From Caldiserica bacterium UBA646 (GTDB lineage: Bacteria > Caldisericota > Caldisericia > Caldisericales > Caldisericaceae): a DNA stretch of 56,350 nt. The DNA lies in assembly GCA_002299965.1 (NCBI GenBank), contig DBOM01000033.1, positions 1 through 56,350 on the forward strand, in the 5' to 3' direction. A program made the position numbers and the translations under genes. Of the stretch, positions 8,343 through 17,237 are shown piece by piece. The stretch's first letter is position 1. Each line of letters begins with the position of its first letter. The notes under the pieces were generated by a model that was given only the letters and a program-made list of their open reading frames with translations, did no database searches and was not told where the DNA came from.

Positions 8343-10679
8343 ATGAATTTTAAGCATATTGGCAAAGATGTTCAATATCGTCCTGATGTCTTAGAGCGAG
8401 TAACTGGTGAGGCCATATTTATTGATGATATAAAGCTTCCCGGGATGCTTTACGCTCAAATATTACGTCCAAAGTATGCTCACGCTAAGATTTTGTCTAT
8501 TGATACATTGGAAGCTGAAAAAATGCCAGGCGTGTATAAAGTTATAATGGGTAAGGGATGGGAAAAACATTATGGTGATTGTATAAAAGATATGATGCCT
8601 ATGGCCGTAGATAAAGTTCGTCATATTGGTGATGCAGTAGCGGCAGTCGTAGCTGATACTGAAAAAGATGCGCGAGATGCACTTAAAAAAATAAGAGTTG
8701 AATATGAACCGCTTCCAGTATACACTGACGCAATGGAAGCAATCAAAGAGGACGCATGTCTTATACACGAAAATAGTGATGAATATTTTCATGTTTCTCC
8801 TCTTTACGAACCAATACCAAAAACAAATATTGCTCTACGTTACAGAATAAAAAAGGGGGATGCTGTCAAAGGATTTAAAGAGGCAGACATTGTAGTGGAA
8901 AGAGAGTTTAATTTCCCGCTTATGTCGTCAGCAGCCATTGAAGTACATGGCGCAATAGCTCTCTTTAGAATGGATAATACAATTGAAATCTGGACATCCA
9001 ATGTGGGATCTTTCGCTGTAAGAGAGGAAGTTGCAAATTTATTTGATCTTCCCATAAGTGATGTGAGGGTTCATGTACCATATATAGGAGGGTGTTTTGG
9101 TTATAAATCTGACCCTTCGTTAGGTCCGCTTATTGCATATATTGCAAGCTTTGTTCCTGGACATCCAATAAAATTAAGAGTCTCAAGGCAGGAAGATTTT
9201 ACAAGTACGTTTATAGGCCGAGGTATAAGAACAAAAATGAAAATCGGGGCAAAGAAAGACGGGACATTTACTGCCATGGAAGCAAAACTGTACTTATCTA
9301 CAGGGGCATACGCAGATACAGGATCAAATGTATTAATCGTTGCAACACAATCCGCGGGCGGAGTTTACGAGTTTTCTAATGCTGACGTAACTGGATACTC
9401 TGTTTATACGAATACTCCACCAGTTGGAGCGTTGCGAGCTTACGGACATCCTGAAATACAATTTGCTCTTGAGCGCCTTGTGGATATTGTTGCTCGAGAA
9501 CTAGATATGTCCCCAGATGATGTCAGAAGGAAAAATTTTCTCTCAGAAGGTAAATCAAATGTTGTCGGGGAAACGATGAAGAAGAGCGATGGAGACCTGT
9601 ATAAATGTATTGACAATGTAGAAAGAGCGATATTTTCCAAAGAAAAGCCAAAAGAAGATGAAAATTATTATTATGGAAGAGGTATTGCCGGGCTGATTAA
9701 ATCTCCAAAGGCTCCAACATTTGCGGCTAAAGGATGTCATATAAAATTTAATGTTGATGGAAGTATTTCTGTTAATATGTCTGGCGCTGATGTTGGGCAA
9801 GGGCTCTTTATCCTTGTAAGGCAGATTGCTGCAGAAGCATTAAAATTACCTTTAGAAAAAGTTAGAGTTTACAATGAAATTGATACACAGTTTTCGCCAT
9901 GGGAGTGGCAAACAGTAGGGTCTATGTTTACATTCCAGGGCGGCAACGCCATAATAAAAGCTGCAAATAAGGCAATCGAGATGTTGAAGAAAAATGCGGC
10001 TTTAGTACTGCACAGAGATGTTAGCGTACTTGAATATGACGGCAATTATGTTTATGACATATCCTATCCAGATGTAAAAGTTCCTGTCAGTAAGATTTGT
10101 CGTGGTTATATTATGAAAGACGGAACAACAATCGGTGATGTTGTTCAAGTGTCAAGCGATTTCAGATTGCCAGGCGCTCAAAATCCGGATCCGGAAACGG
10201 GAATGGGAAGGACAGGCGTGAGTTATACGATGGGTGTTCAAGGGTGTGAACTTCGGATTGAAAAGAAAACGGGGAAGGTTATTATTGATAACTTTGCTAC
10301 CTCTATTGACATAGGGAGAGTAATAAATCCATCCAATGCCAGAGGGCAGGTTGTAGGCGGCGTTGTTATGGGCATTGGTGAAACTCTTATGGAAGAGATA
10401 AAATTTGATAAAAACGGAAAATTAATTAATGCCAACTTGCTGCAGTATAAACTCCCAACAATTTACGATATGCCAGGAAAACAAACGATAGAGTTTGTAG
10501 AAACCCATGATGAAATAGGGCCATTTGGGGCGCGAGGAATAGGAGAACATCCAATGGTAGGAGTAGCTCCTGCCATATTGAATGCAATCTACGATGCTAT
10601 TGGTTATGATTTTTACGAAATTCCGCTTACACCAGATAAGATCAAAGCTGTAATTGGTGCGGACATGGAGGTACTGTAA
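8343..10679 (+). CDS. Molybdenum hydroxylase large subunit (xanthine dehydrogenase/aldehyde oxidase family)
   Basis: This is the molybdopterin-binding catalytic subunit of a xanthine-dehydrogenase-family hydroxylase. The 778 residues have family length, the N-terminal 'a/b hammerhead' start ('VTGEAIFIDDIKLPGMLYAQILRP'-like, in part), a Q/G-rich cofactor loop 'DVGQGLF', the substrate-site block 'PPVGALRAYGHPE', and the catalytic glutamate at 735 in GIGEHP. An upstream in-frame GTG (8334) overlaps the Shine-Dalgarno GGGAGG, so ATG 8343 is chosen. Its stop overlaps the Fe-S subunit ATG by one base. Substrate is unknown; the neighbours (nucleoside importer, deaminase-like amidohydrolase) suggest a purine or other N-heterocycle (inference). 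CO dehydrogenase is unlikely because its AYRCSFR loop is absent. Confidence 0.88.
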   Translation: MNFKHIGKDVQYRPDVLERVTGEAIFIDDIKLPGMLYAQILRPKYAHAKILSIDTLEAEKMPGVYKVIMGKGWEKHYGDCIKDMMPMAVDKVRHIGDAVAAVVADTEKDARDALKKIRVEYEPLPVYTDAMEAIKEDACLIHENSDEYFHVSPLYEPIPKTNIALRYRIKKGDAVKGFKEADIVVEREFNFPLMSSAAIEVHGAIALFRMDNTIEIWTSNVGSFAVREEVANLFDLPISDVRVHVPYIGGCFGYKSDPSLGPLIAYIASFVPGHPIKLRVSRQEDFTSTFIGRGIRTKMKIGAKKDGTFTAMEAKLYLSTGAYADTGSNVLIVATQSAGGVYEFSNADVTGYSVYTNTPPVGALRAYGHPEIQFALERLVDIVARELDMSPDDVRRKNFLSEGKSNVVGETMKKSDGDLYKCIDNVERAIFSKEKPKEDENYYYGRGIAGLIKSPKAPTFAAKGCHIKFNVDGSISVNMSGADVGQGLFILVRQIAAEALKLPLEKVRVYNEIDTQFSPWEWQTVGSMFTFQGGNAIIKAANKAIEMLKKNAALVLHRDVSVLEYDGNYVYDISYPDVKVPVSKICRGYIMKDGTTIGDVVQVSSDFRLPGAQNPDPETGMGRTGVSYTMGVQGCELRIEKKTGKVIIDNFATSIDIGRVINPSNARGQVVGGVVMGIGETLMEEIKFDKNGKLINANLLQYKLPTIYDMPGKQTIEFVETHDEIGPFGARGIGEHPMVGVAPAILNAIYDAIGYDFYEIPLTPDKIKAVIGADMEVL

Positions 10680-11209
10680 TGGAAAATATCACACTTATGC
10701 TGAACGGGAAAAAAGAAACAATTTATTTTGAAGAAAGTGAAACACTTCTTTATGTTCTAAGAGACAGAATTGGCCTTATGGGAACAAAGTTTGGTTGTGG
10801 CTACGGCGCTTGTGGTGCCTGTACGGTAGTTGTAAACGGAGAAGCTGTCAGGAGCTGTAAGGTCTTGTTTAAAACAGTAGAAGGAGCAGATATTCTTACA
10901 ATAGAAGGTTTGGCTGACGGGAAAAAACTTCATCCTATCCAGCAGGCATTTGTGGACGCAAATGCAGTGCAGTGTGGATTTTGTACACCGGGTATTGTTA
11001 TGGAATTATATGCTTTATTTAGTAAAGAGCCTGCTGCTTCTAACGATAGGATAAAAGAAGTTCTCAGTAAACATCTTTGCAGGTGTACGGGGTACGAGTC
11101 TATTTTTAATGCTGCAAAACTTGCACAAAAAGATGAAAGTTATATGAAGCAGGATAAAAAAGATTTTGAAAGAGCAGCAAAACTTGCAAGAGAATATATG
11201 AAGGAATAA
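10679..11209 (+). CDS. Molybdenum hydroxylase [2Fe-2S] subunit
   Basis: This small subunit passes electrons from the Mo centre through two [2Fe-2S] clusters. The 176 residues carry the plant-ferredoxin-type ligands Cys40, 45, 48 and 60 (CGYGACGAC) and the second set Cys99, 102, 134 and 136 (QCGFC and HLCRC). It overlaps the large-subunit stop by one base. The usual third, FAD-binding subunit gene is not present anywhere in the window, so the enzyme probably hands electrons to a ferredoxin or flavodoxin, or uses an FAD subunit encoded elsewhere (inference). Confidence 0.92.
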   Translation: MENITLMLNGKKETIYFEESETLLYVLRDRIGLMGTKFGCGYGACGACTVVVNGEAVRSCKVLFKTVEGADILTIEGLADGKKLHPIQQAFVDANAVQCGFCTPGIVMELYALFSKEPAASNDRIKEVLSKHLCRCTGYESIFNAAKLAQKDESYMKQDKKDFERAAKLAREYMKE

Positions 11210-11230
11210 AGAAAGGAGGATAAATATTTG

Positions 11231-12463
11231 ATGGAAGGCGAAGTAAAAGAATTTGATCTTGTAGTGCGAAATGCGTGTACAAGAGGGCTCCCTGAAACAC
11301 TTGTGGATATTGGCGTTAAAGAAGGAGTAATCACAAGCATAGGAGAAAATTTGAGAGGGAAAGGTGAAAAGGAAATTGATGCAGGTGGGAGATTGGCAAC
11401 AGAATCGTTTGTAAATACGCACCTTCATCTATGTAAAGTGTATACTCTTGAGATGATGGACGAAGAGGCACTTAAAGATTACCACGAAGCAGGTATGGGT
11501 AAAGCGATGAACGCTATTGAGATGGCTTCCAAGATTAAGGAAAAATATGCTGAGGAGTGGATTATCAAAAATGTGAGACGTTCAATGAAGCTTGCCGCAT
11601 TGAACGGGGTAACCCATATTAGAGCATTTGCAGATGTAGATAGTAAAGCCAAACTTGAGGGTGTTAAAGCGTTGCTTAAGGCAAAGGAAGAGTTTAAAGA
11701 TGTAGTGGAATTGCAAATTGTTGCGTTTCCGCAGGATGGAGTTGTAAGAGAATCTGGCGCAAAAGAACTTGTCGAAGAGGCAATAAAAATGGGAGCAGAT
11801 GTTGTTGGCGGAATACCCTGGATAGAGTTTACCGAAGAGGATGAGCAAACTCACATTGATGCAATGTTTGAAATTGCCAACAAATATGATAAGGATATTT
11901 CTATGCTTGTAGATGATGCAGGAGATCCAGGCCTCAGGACGTTAGAAATGCTTGCTGTAAAAACGATTCAAGAAAATCGTTTTGGTAGAAGCCTTGCACA
12001 CCATGCAAGAGCGATGTCAATGTATCCAGGTCCTTATTTACAGAAAGTCATTGCTCTTCTGAAAAAGGCAGAGATGGGAGTTGTAAGTGATCCTCATACA
12101 GGTCCTTTACATGCTCGCGTCAGAGAGCTTCTTGATGCTGGAGTGCTTGTAGTTCTTGGGCAGGACGACATATCAGATGCATACTATCCATATGGCAGAA
12201 ACAATCTATTAGAAGTAGTATTTCTTTCTTCGCACATATTGTGGATGACCTCTCGCGAAGATATGGAGAAATTGTACGATATGGTTACTGTTGATGCAGC
12301 AAAGTCAATCGGGCTAAAGAACTTTAAGTTAAAAGAAGGAGCACAGGCAAATTTTGTCGTGCTAAGGGAAAACAGTGTGAGAGAGGTAATACGTAATCAT
12401 GATGAGCCTCTCTATGTGATAAGCCACGGCAAGCTTGTTGACCGTGAGAAGTATCTTACTTAA
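11231..12463 (+). CDS. Amidohydrolase, cytosine-deaminase (CodA)-like
   Basis: This is a metal-dependent amidohydrolase of the cytosine deaminase/isoguanine deaminase branch. The 410 residues show metal ligands in HLH (His64, His66), a mid-barrel 'DDAGDPG' and 'HHARAM', 'SDPHTGP', and the conserved 'GQDDISDAYYPYG', which corresponds to the 'G.D...D...P.G' block of CodA where the catalytic Asp lies. A TTG at 11228 directly before the ATG is an equally well-placed start (AGGAGG at 11214-11219 is 8 bases from TTG and 11 from ATG). Located between a Mo hydroxylase and a nucleoside importer, it probably deaminates an imported base or related ring (inference). Confidence 0.8.
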   Translation: MEGEVKEFDLVVRNACTRGLPETLVDIGVKEGVITSIGENLRGKGEKEIDAGGRLATESFVNTHLHLCKVYTLEMMDEEALKDYHEAGMGKAMNAIEMASKIKEKYAEEWIIKNVRRSMKLAALNGVTHIRAFADVDSKAKLEGVKALLKAKEEFKDVVELQIVAFPQDGVVRESGAKELVEEAIKMGADVVGGIPWIEFTEEDEQTHIDAMFEIANKYDKDISMLVDDAGDPGLRTLEMLAVKTIQENRFGRSLAHHARAMSMYPGPYLQKVIALLKKAEMGVVSDPHTGPLHARVRELLDAGVLVVLGQDDISDAYYPYGRNNLLEVVFLSSHILWMTSREDMEKLYDMVTVDAAKSIGLKNFKLKEGAQANFVVLRENSVREVIRNHDEPLYVISHGKLVDREKYLT

Positions 12464-12490
12464 GTAGTTAAATAAAAAAGGAGGAAGAAT

Positions 12491-13504
12491 ATGAGAAGAA
12501 GAAGTATTTTATTGGGTTTAGTGTTATTTATGGTGCTTGCACTCGTAGTTGCTGGTTGTGCGCCAGAAGCTGCACCCGAGGAAAAGCCAGAAGAAGAAAA
12601 ATTAAAAGTAGCTTCGATTTTTGCGACGCCTATTGAAGAACCATGGGATGGCTGTATTCACGAAGCACTTTTAAAGGCGAGAGATGAGCTTGATATTGAT
12701 TATGAATGGGCAGAAAATATAAGTTCATCTGACTTTGAAAGAGTGGTAAGGGAGTATGCAGACAAAGGATTCGACCTTATTATGGGCGATGCTTTTGGTG
12801 CTGAAGATGCTGTAAGAAGAGTGGCTAAAGATTATCCGGAAATCGCTTTTGCATTCGGTTCCGGCGGCGGACTTGCTGAACCGAATTTCTCAGTATTTGA
12901 TGATTGGATTCATGAGCCAGCATATCTTGCAGGTATGATCGCAGGTAAGCTCACAAAGACTAATATTCTTGGTGTTGTGGGCGGTGTCCCTGTTCCTGAA
13001 GTAAATAGAATTGTAAACGCGTTTATAGAAGGCGCAAAAGAAGTAAATCCGGATGTGAAAGTAAAGGTTTCATTTATTGGATGCTGGTTTGATCCACCAA
13101 AGGCAAAAGAAGCTGCAATGGCGCAGATAGATGCTGGAGCAGATGTTCTTTATGCAGAAAGATATGGTGTTATTGATGCCTGTAAAGAAAGAGGGGTTTA
13201 TGCTTTTGGTAACATGCAGGATCAAAATTTACTTGCTCCTGATACAGTAGTTACCGGGCCTATCTGGAATATGTTCCCAACAGTTAAATATCTAGTAGAG
13301 TCGATTAAACTCGGAGCTTATCAAGCCCAGGATCTTAAGGATTGGTCAATGATGGGCAAAGGTGGCGCTTATCTTGCTCCTTTCTATGGTTTTGAAGACA
13401 CGCTTCCTGCAGATATTATTGAAATGGTTAAAAATAGAGAACAAGAAATTCTAAATGGAACATTTAGAGTTTCAGTAGATGAATCAACTCCAAAAGGAGA
13501 CTAA
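12491..13504 (+). CDS. BMP/PnrA-family substrate-binding lipoprotein
   Basis: This is the substrate-binding component of a nucleoside-type ABC importer. It has a lipoprotein signal with lipobox VAGC (Cys23), an acidic linker, and the BMP-family fold with the landmarks 'GDAFG', 'AGMIAGKLTKTNILG' and 'NAFIEGAKEVNPDVKV'. The 337 residues match the family. Homologues such as PnrA and BmpD bind purine nucleosides, so a nucleoside or base is the likely ligand. A good Shine-Dalgarno AGGAGG precedes the ATG. A 38-nt perfect palindrome follows it and separates it from the ATPase gene. Confidence 0.88.
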   Translation: MRRRSILLGLVLFMVLALVVAGCAPEAAPEEKPEEEKLKVASIFATPIEEPWDGCIHEALLKARDELDIDYEWAENISSSDFERVVREYADKGFDLIMGDAFGAEDAVRRVAKDYPEIAFAFGSGGGLAEPNFSVFDDWIHEPAYLAGMIAGKLTKTNILGVVGGVPVPEVNRIVNAFIEGAKEVNPDVKVKVSFIGCWFDPPKAKEAAMAQIDAGADVLYAERYGVIDACKERGVYAFGNMQDQNLLAPDTVVTGPIWNMFPTVKYLVESIKLGAYQAQDLKDWSMMGKGGAYLAPFYGFEDTLPADIIEMVKNREQEILNGTFRVSVDESTPKGD

Positions 13505-13521
13505 TTAGTAATTAACAGAGA

Positions 13522-13559
13522 ACCAATTGAGCACAGGAAATTTCCTGTGCTCAATTGGT
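13522..13559 (+). promoter_or_regulatory. 38-nt perfect palindrome between binding-protein and ATPase genes
   Basis: Two 19-base arms (13522-13540 and 13541-13559) are perfectly complementary with no spacer. In RNA this would form a long stable hairpin 18 bases after the BMP gene stop and 17 bases before the ATPase ATG. No T run follows, so it is more likely a processing or stabilising element, or an attenuator that gives more binding protein than transporter, than a full terminator. Confidence 0.75.
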
Positions 13560-13576
13560 ATTAGCGCGAGGTGGAC

Positions 13577-15109
13577 ATGGAAAAAGTTGTGGAGATGCAA
13601 AATATTAGAAAAACCTTTTTACATACAATTGCAAATAATAATATCAATTTTGATATTTGTAAAGGCGAAGTAGTAACTCTTCTTGGAGAAAACGGTGCCG
13701 GCAAAACAACTCTAATGAAAATTTTGTACGGGATGTATTCTATGGATAGCGGCGAAATCTATGTAAAGGGCAAAAAGGTTGATATAAAATCTCCAAAAGA
13801 TGCGATATCTCTTGGGATAGGTATGGTGCATCAGCATTTTACTTTAGTAAAATCATTCTCTGTAACAGAGAATGTTATACTGGGATTGCCTCCTTCAAAA
13901 GGCATAGAAATTGACCTTGAATCAGCAAAAAAAGACCTTATATCGCTATCAAAAAAGTATGGACTTGAGGTTAATCCAGATGCAAAAATCTGGCAGTTAT
14001 CCGTAGGAGAAAAGCAGCGAGTAGAAATTATAAAAGCACTTTATCGGAACATTGATGTGCTCATACTTGACGAACCTACCGCAGTTTTAACTCCGCAAGA
14101 AGCAGAAAATTTGTTTGATACGTTGAGATTATTAATAAAAGAAGGGAAAAGCATCGTTTTTATTTCGCATAAATTAGGCGAAGTTATGGAGATAAGCGAT
14201 AGAATCGTTATTTTGAGAAACGGCGCACTTACGGGAGAGAAAAACAAAAAAGATACAACCAAGAAAGAACTTGCAAGATTGATGGTTGGGAGAGAAGTGT
14301 TAGAAATTATTGAAAAAGAGGAAATCCCAGAAAGAGGAGAGCCACTTCTGGTAGCGCAGAACTTGCATGCTCTTAACGATAAAGGAATAGAGGCGTTAAG
14401 GGGAATATCATTTGAGGTGAGAAGCGGAGAAATTCTTGGGATAGCAGGTGTATCCGGCAATGGGCAGCGTGAGCTGGAAAACATTCTTTGCGGAGTAAGA
14501 GAAAATACAGACGGTAGAATTATTTTTAAAGGCAAAGAAATAACAGGTAAAAAACCGAAAGAGATTATTAACCTCGGGATAGGAAGGATTCCAGAAGACA
14601 GGATGGAAGAAGGTCTCATATTAGATCTTCCTGTATTTGAAAATCTTATAGTTGAATCTTACGACAAAAGGCCATTATCAAGTGGAATTTTGATAAACTA
14701 TTCTTCAGTTAAAGAATTCGCAGAAAGAATAGTAAAGGAATATGATGTCAAAACTCCCAGTATTTATACGACAACCAGGACACTTTCTGGTGGTAATTTA
14801 CAAAAAGTGATACTTGGAAGAGTGCTTTCAAGGAATCCCGAGTTTATAATAGCATCTCAGCCAATACGGGGGTTAGATGTAGGGGCTGCAGAATATATAC
14901 ATACCAAACTACTCAGCGCGAGGGCAAATGGCGTTGGGGTCCTTCTTATATCAGAAGATCTTGATGAAATACTAATGCTAAGTGATAGAGTTCTTGTGAT
15001 GTACGAAGGAGAAATTATGGGTATACTGGACCGGAAAGACATTACTATAGAGGAACTTGGGTTAATGATGACAGGCACAAGAATGGGAGGTCTCCATGAA
15101 TCTAATTAG
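13577..15109 (+). CDS. Nucleoside-type ABC importer ATP-binding protein (double ATPase)
   Basis: This protein has two fused ABC ATPase domains that drive sugar/nucleoside importers (RbsA/NupN type). The first domain has Walker A GENGAGKT (37-44), signature LSVGEKQ (141-147) and Walker B LILDEP. The second has a degenerate P-loop, 'GVSGNGQRE', but a good signature 'LSGGNLQK' and lacks the usual Walker B aspartate-glutamate pair ('IIASQPIRGLD'), as is usual for the family. The GTG at 13571 lies within the Shine-Dalgarno region (GAGG 13568-13571), so ATG 13577 is preferred, giving 510 residues. It overlaps the permease gene by 14 bases. Confidence 0.93.
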   Translation: MEKVVEMQNIRKTFLHTIANNNINFDICKGEVVTLLGENGAGKTTLMKILYGMYSMDSGEIYVKGKKVDIKSPKDAISLGIGMVHQHFTLVKSFSVTENVILGLPPSKGIEIDLESAKKDLISLSKKYGLEVNPDAKIWQLSVGEKQRVEIIKALYRNIDVLILDEPTAVLTPQEAENLFDTLRLLIKEGKSIVFISHKLGEVMEISDRIVILRNGALTGEKNKKDTTKKELARLMVGREVLEIIEKEEIPERGEPLLVAQNLHALNDKGIEALRGISFEVRSGEILGIAGVSGNGQRELENILCGVRENTDGRIIFKGKEITGKKPKEIINLGIGRIPEDRMEEGLILDLPVFENLIVESYDKRPLSSGILINYSSVKEFAERIVKEYDVKTPSIYTTTRTLSGGNLQKVILGRVLSRNPEFIIASQPIRGLDVGAAEYIHTKLLSARANGVGVLLISEDLDEILMLSDRVLVMYEGEIMGILDRKDITIEELGLMMTGTRMGGLHESN

Positions 15110-16166
15110 CTTTAAGTTGGAAAAAAGAACACCTCCTCCATGGTGGTTTAGAATATTAATGCCAATTATGGCGGTAATTATATCTCTTGCAATTTCTTCT
15201 ATTTTTTTGTTGATCCTCCGTAAAAATCCGTTTACAGCTTTTTATTATCTTTTCTATGGCGGGCTTGGGACGAAGTTTGCATTTTTAGAAATGCTTGTTA
15301 AGGCAACTCCGCTTATTTTGACTGGTATTGCTGTGTCGGTTGCATTTCTTGCAAAATACTGGAACATTGGTGCAGAGGGGCAGCTTTATGCAGGTGCACT
15401 GCTTGCTACATGGGTTGGCATACAAAATTTTAATCTTTCTCCAGTTTTTTATGTTTTACTGGTAATTGTTGCAGGGTTTGTGGGCGGCGGAGTATGGTCT
15501 TTTATTCCTGCTTATCTTAAAGCCAAGTTTAAAGTAGATGATGTCGTTACAACACTTCTTATGAATTATATTATGATATATTTTGTTAGTGCAATTTTGA
15601 CTGGACCATGGAGAAATCCAGTATCGATGTGGCCAGAGTCAGTTAATATTGCAGAAAATGCACGGCTTATACAATTAGTTCCTCGCTCACGAGTGCATAT
15701 TGGTTTTTTAATTGCTGTTGCCGTAGTTTTTGTGGTATATTTTATTGTCAAAAAGACGAAACTTGGGTTCGAGATCAGGGCAACAGGATCAAACCCTAAA
15801 GCTGCCAATTTTCTTGGTATTAACACACTAAAAACTATTATTATTGCTTCAGTTTTAAGTGGTGGAATAGCAGGACTTGCAGGCGTTAGCGAAGTTGCTG
15901 GAGTGCACTATCATCTTATTCACAATCTTTCTCCTGGCTACGGATACAGTGGTATAGTTATTGCCATGCTTGGAGGACTTAACCCCTTTGGCGTGCTATT
16001 TGCGGCTCTATATTTTTCTGTTATTATTACGGGAGCTCAAATGATGAGCAGAAGCGTAGGTATACCACCATACATAGCAGATGTAATTCAAGGGATAACC
16101 TTGATTGTTATGCTTGCGATGTTGCTTTTATTTGAATATAAAATAAGTATCAGGAGGGGAAAATGA
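15096..16166 (+). CDS. Nucleoside-type ABC importer permease 1 (NupP-like)
   Basis: This is an integral membrane permease of the BPD_transp_2 family, with about nine hydrophobic helices across 356 residues. Characteristic blocks are 'TPLILTGIAVSVAFLAKYWNIGAEGQ' in part, and 'GFEIRATGSNPKAA' before the coupling region. The N-terminus lies inside the ATPase reading frame end by 14 bases, and its stop overlaps the next permease by four. The larger of the two permeases in nucleoside importers always carries this 'WNIGAEGQ' block. Confidence 0.92.
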   Translation: MNLISFKLEKRTPPPWWFRILMPIMAVIISLAISSIFLLILRKNPFTAFYYLFYGGLGTKFAFLEMLVKATPLILTGIAVSVAFLAKYWNIGAEGQLYAGALLATWVGIQNFNLSPVFYVLLVIVAGFVGGGVWSFIPAYLKAKFKVDDVVTTLLMNYIMIYFVSAILTGPWRNPVSMWPESVNIAENARLIQLVPRSRVHIGFLIAVAVVFVVYFIVKKTKLGFEIRATGSNPKAANFLGINTLKTIIIASVLSGGIAGLAGVSEVAGVHYHLIHNLSPGYGYSGIVIAMLGGLNPFGVLFAALYFSVIITGAQMMSRSVGIPPYIADVIQGITLIVMLAMLLLFEYKISIRRGK

Positions 16167-17098
16167 ACAATTTCTTTACAACATCGTTTCTGGTAGGATT
16201 TTTTGCATCTACGATACGAATGGCAACCCCTTTGATACTTGCAACACTAGGAGAAGCTTTCTCTGAACGTTCCGGAATCCTTAATCTTGGAATTGAAGGC
16301 ATTATGATATTCGGTGCATTAGCAGGTTTTGTTACTACTTATTTTACCCACAGTTTATGGCTTGGTGTATTCGCTGCAACATTTTCTGGTTTTTTATTTG
16401 GATTGCTTATGGCATTTCTCACCGTAACATTAGGGTTAAACCAGCATGTTTCTGGGTTAGGCATTACAATTTTTGCAAGTGGTCTTGCTTATTATGTGTA
16501 CAGAGCAATAATTGGTTCTCCAACAATTCCTCCAACTATTACAGCATTTGATACTTTGAAAATCCCTGGGTTATGGAAAATACCATTTTTAGGTCCTATC
16601 TTATTTGACCAGTATGCTTTAACGTATGTTGCGGTTATACTTGTTATCGTATCTGGATATATTTTCTTTAAAACTTCATTTGGTTTGTCTTTGCGATCCG
16701 TGGGCGAGAATCCAGAAGCTGCAGATGCAGTTGGAGTAGATGTATATAAAATGCGTTATATTGCTCTTATGGTAGGAGGGTCATTAATGGGTATGAGTGG
16801 TGCATTCTTTACTCTTGCACAATTCAATATGTTTATATTTGATATTGTTGCGGGAAGAGGTTGGGTTGCTATAGCATTAGTTATCTTTGCTAACTGGATT
16901 CCTTCAAGAGTGTTTTGGGGAGCACTTCTGTTTGGTGGCGTCGATGCGCTGGGATTGAGATTGCAGGGAACTGCTATAAATATTCCTTTCCAGTACTTCT
17001 TAATGATGCCGTATATTCTTACAATTGTAGTTCTTATCTTTACAGCAAGGAATGCGTCATATCCTTCAGCGCTTCTCAAACCGTATAGAAGAGAATAA
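16163..17098 (+). CDS. Nucleoside-type ABC importer permease 2 (NupQ-like)
   Basis: This second permease of the importer has 311 residues and eight or so hydrophobic helices. It carries the family markers 'TPLILATLGEAFSERSGILN', 'LNLGIEGIM' and 'GLSLRSVGENPEAADAVGVDV'. It begins with ATG overlapping the first permease stop (ATGA) and ends the operon, followed 28 bases later by a strong terminator. With the BMP lipoprotein, ATPase and NupP-like gene it forms a complete importer. Confidence 0.92.
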   Translation: MNNFFTTSFLVGFFASTIRMATPLILATLGEAFSERSGILNLGIEGIMIFGALAGFVTTYFTHSLWLGVFAATFSGFLFGLLMAFLTVTLGLNQHVSGLGITIFASGLAYYVYRAIIGSPTIPPTITAFDTLKIPGLWKIPFLGPILFDQYALTYVAVILVIVSGYIFFKTSFGLSLRSVGENPEAADAVGVDVYKMRYIALMVGGSLMGMSGAFFTLAQFNMFIFDIVAGRGWVAIALVIFANWIPSRVFWGALLFGGVDALGLRLQGTAINIPFQYFLMMPYILTIVVLIFTARNASYPSALLKPYRRE

Positions 17099-17125
17099 TA
17101 TAAGTAGCTAGATTAAAAATAGGTC

Positions 17126-17155
17126 GGGCTGAATTTTATATTCAGCCCTTTTTTA
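17126..17155 (+). terminator. Strong rho-independent terminator
   Basis: A 9-bp stem (17126-17134 with 17140-17148), GGGCTGAAT against ATTCAGCCC, with a 5-base loop is followed by a run of T at 17149-17154. It ends the Mo-hydroxylase/importer operon and insulates the gntR operon. Confidence 0.92.
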
Positions 17156-17178
17156 TTTCCTATAAAATTATTATCAAT

Positions 17179-17226
17179 TTGCAATATTCTTTTTTTTGTA
17201 TTATAACTTATACGGACATCCGTATA
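17179..17226 (+). promoter_or_regulatory. Promoter and palindromic operator of the gntR operon
   Basis: TTGCAA (17179-17184), 17 bp, TATAAC (17202-17207) form a promoter. Directly after it lies an 18-bp inverted repeat, TATACGGA-CA-TCCGTATA (17209-17226), placed to cover the transcription start. The Shine-Dalgarno and the gntR ATG (17238) follow within 12 bases. This is the expected operator of the adjacent GntR/UTRA repressor, and implies autoregulation of the whole operon (inference). Confidence 0.75.
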
Positions 17227-17237
17227 GGAGAGAAAAA

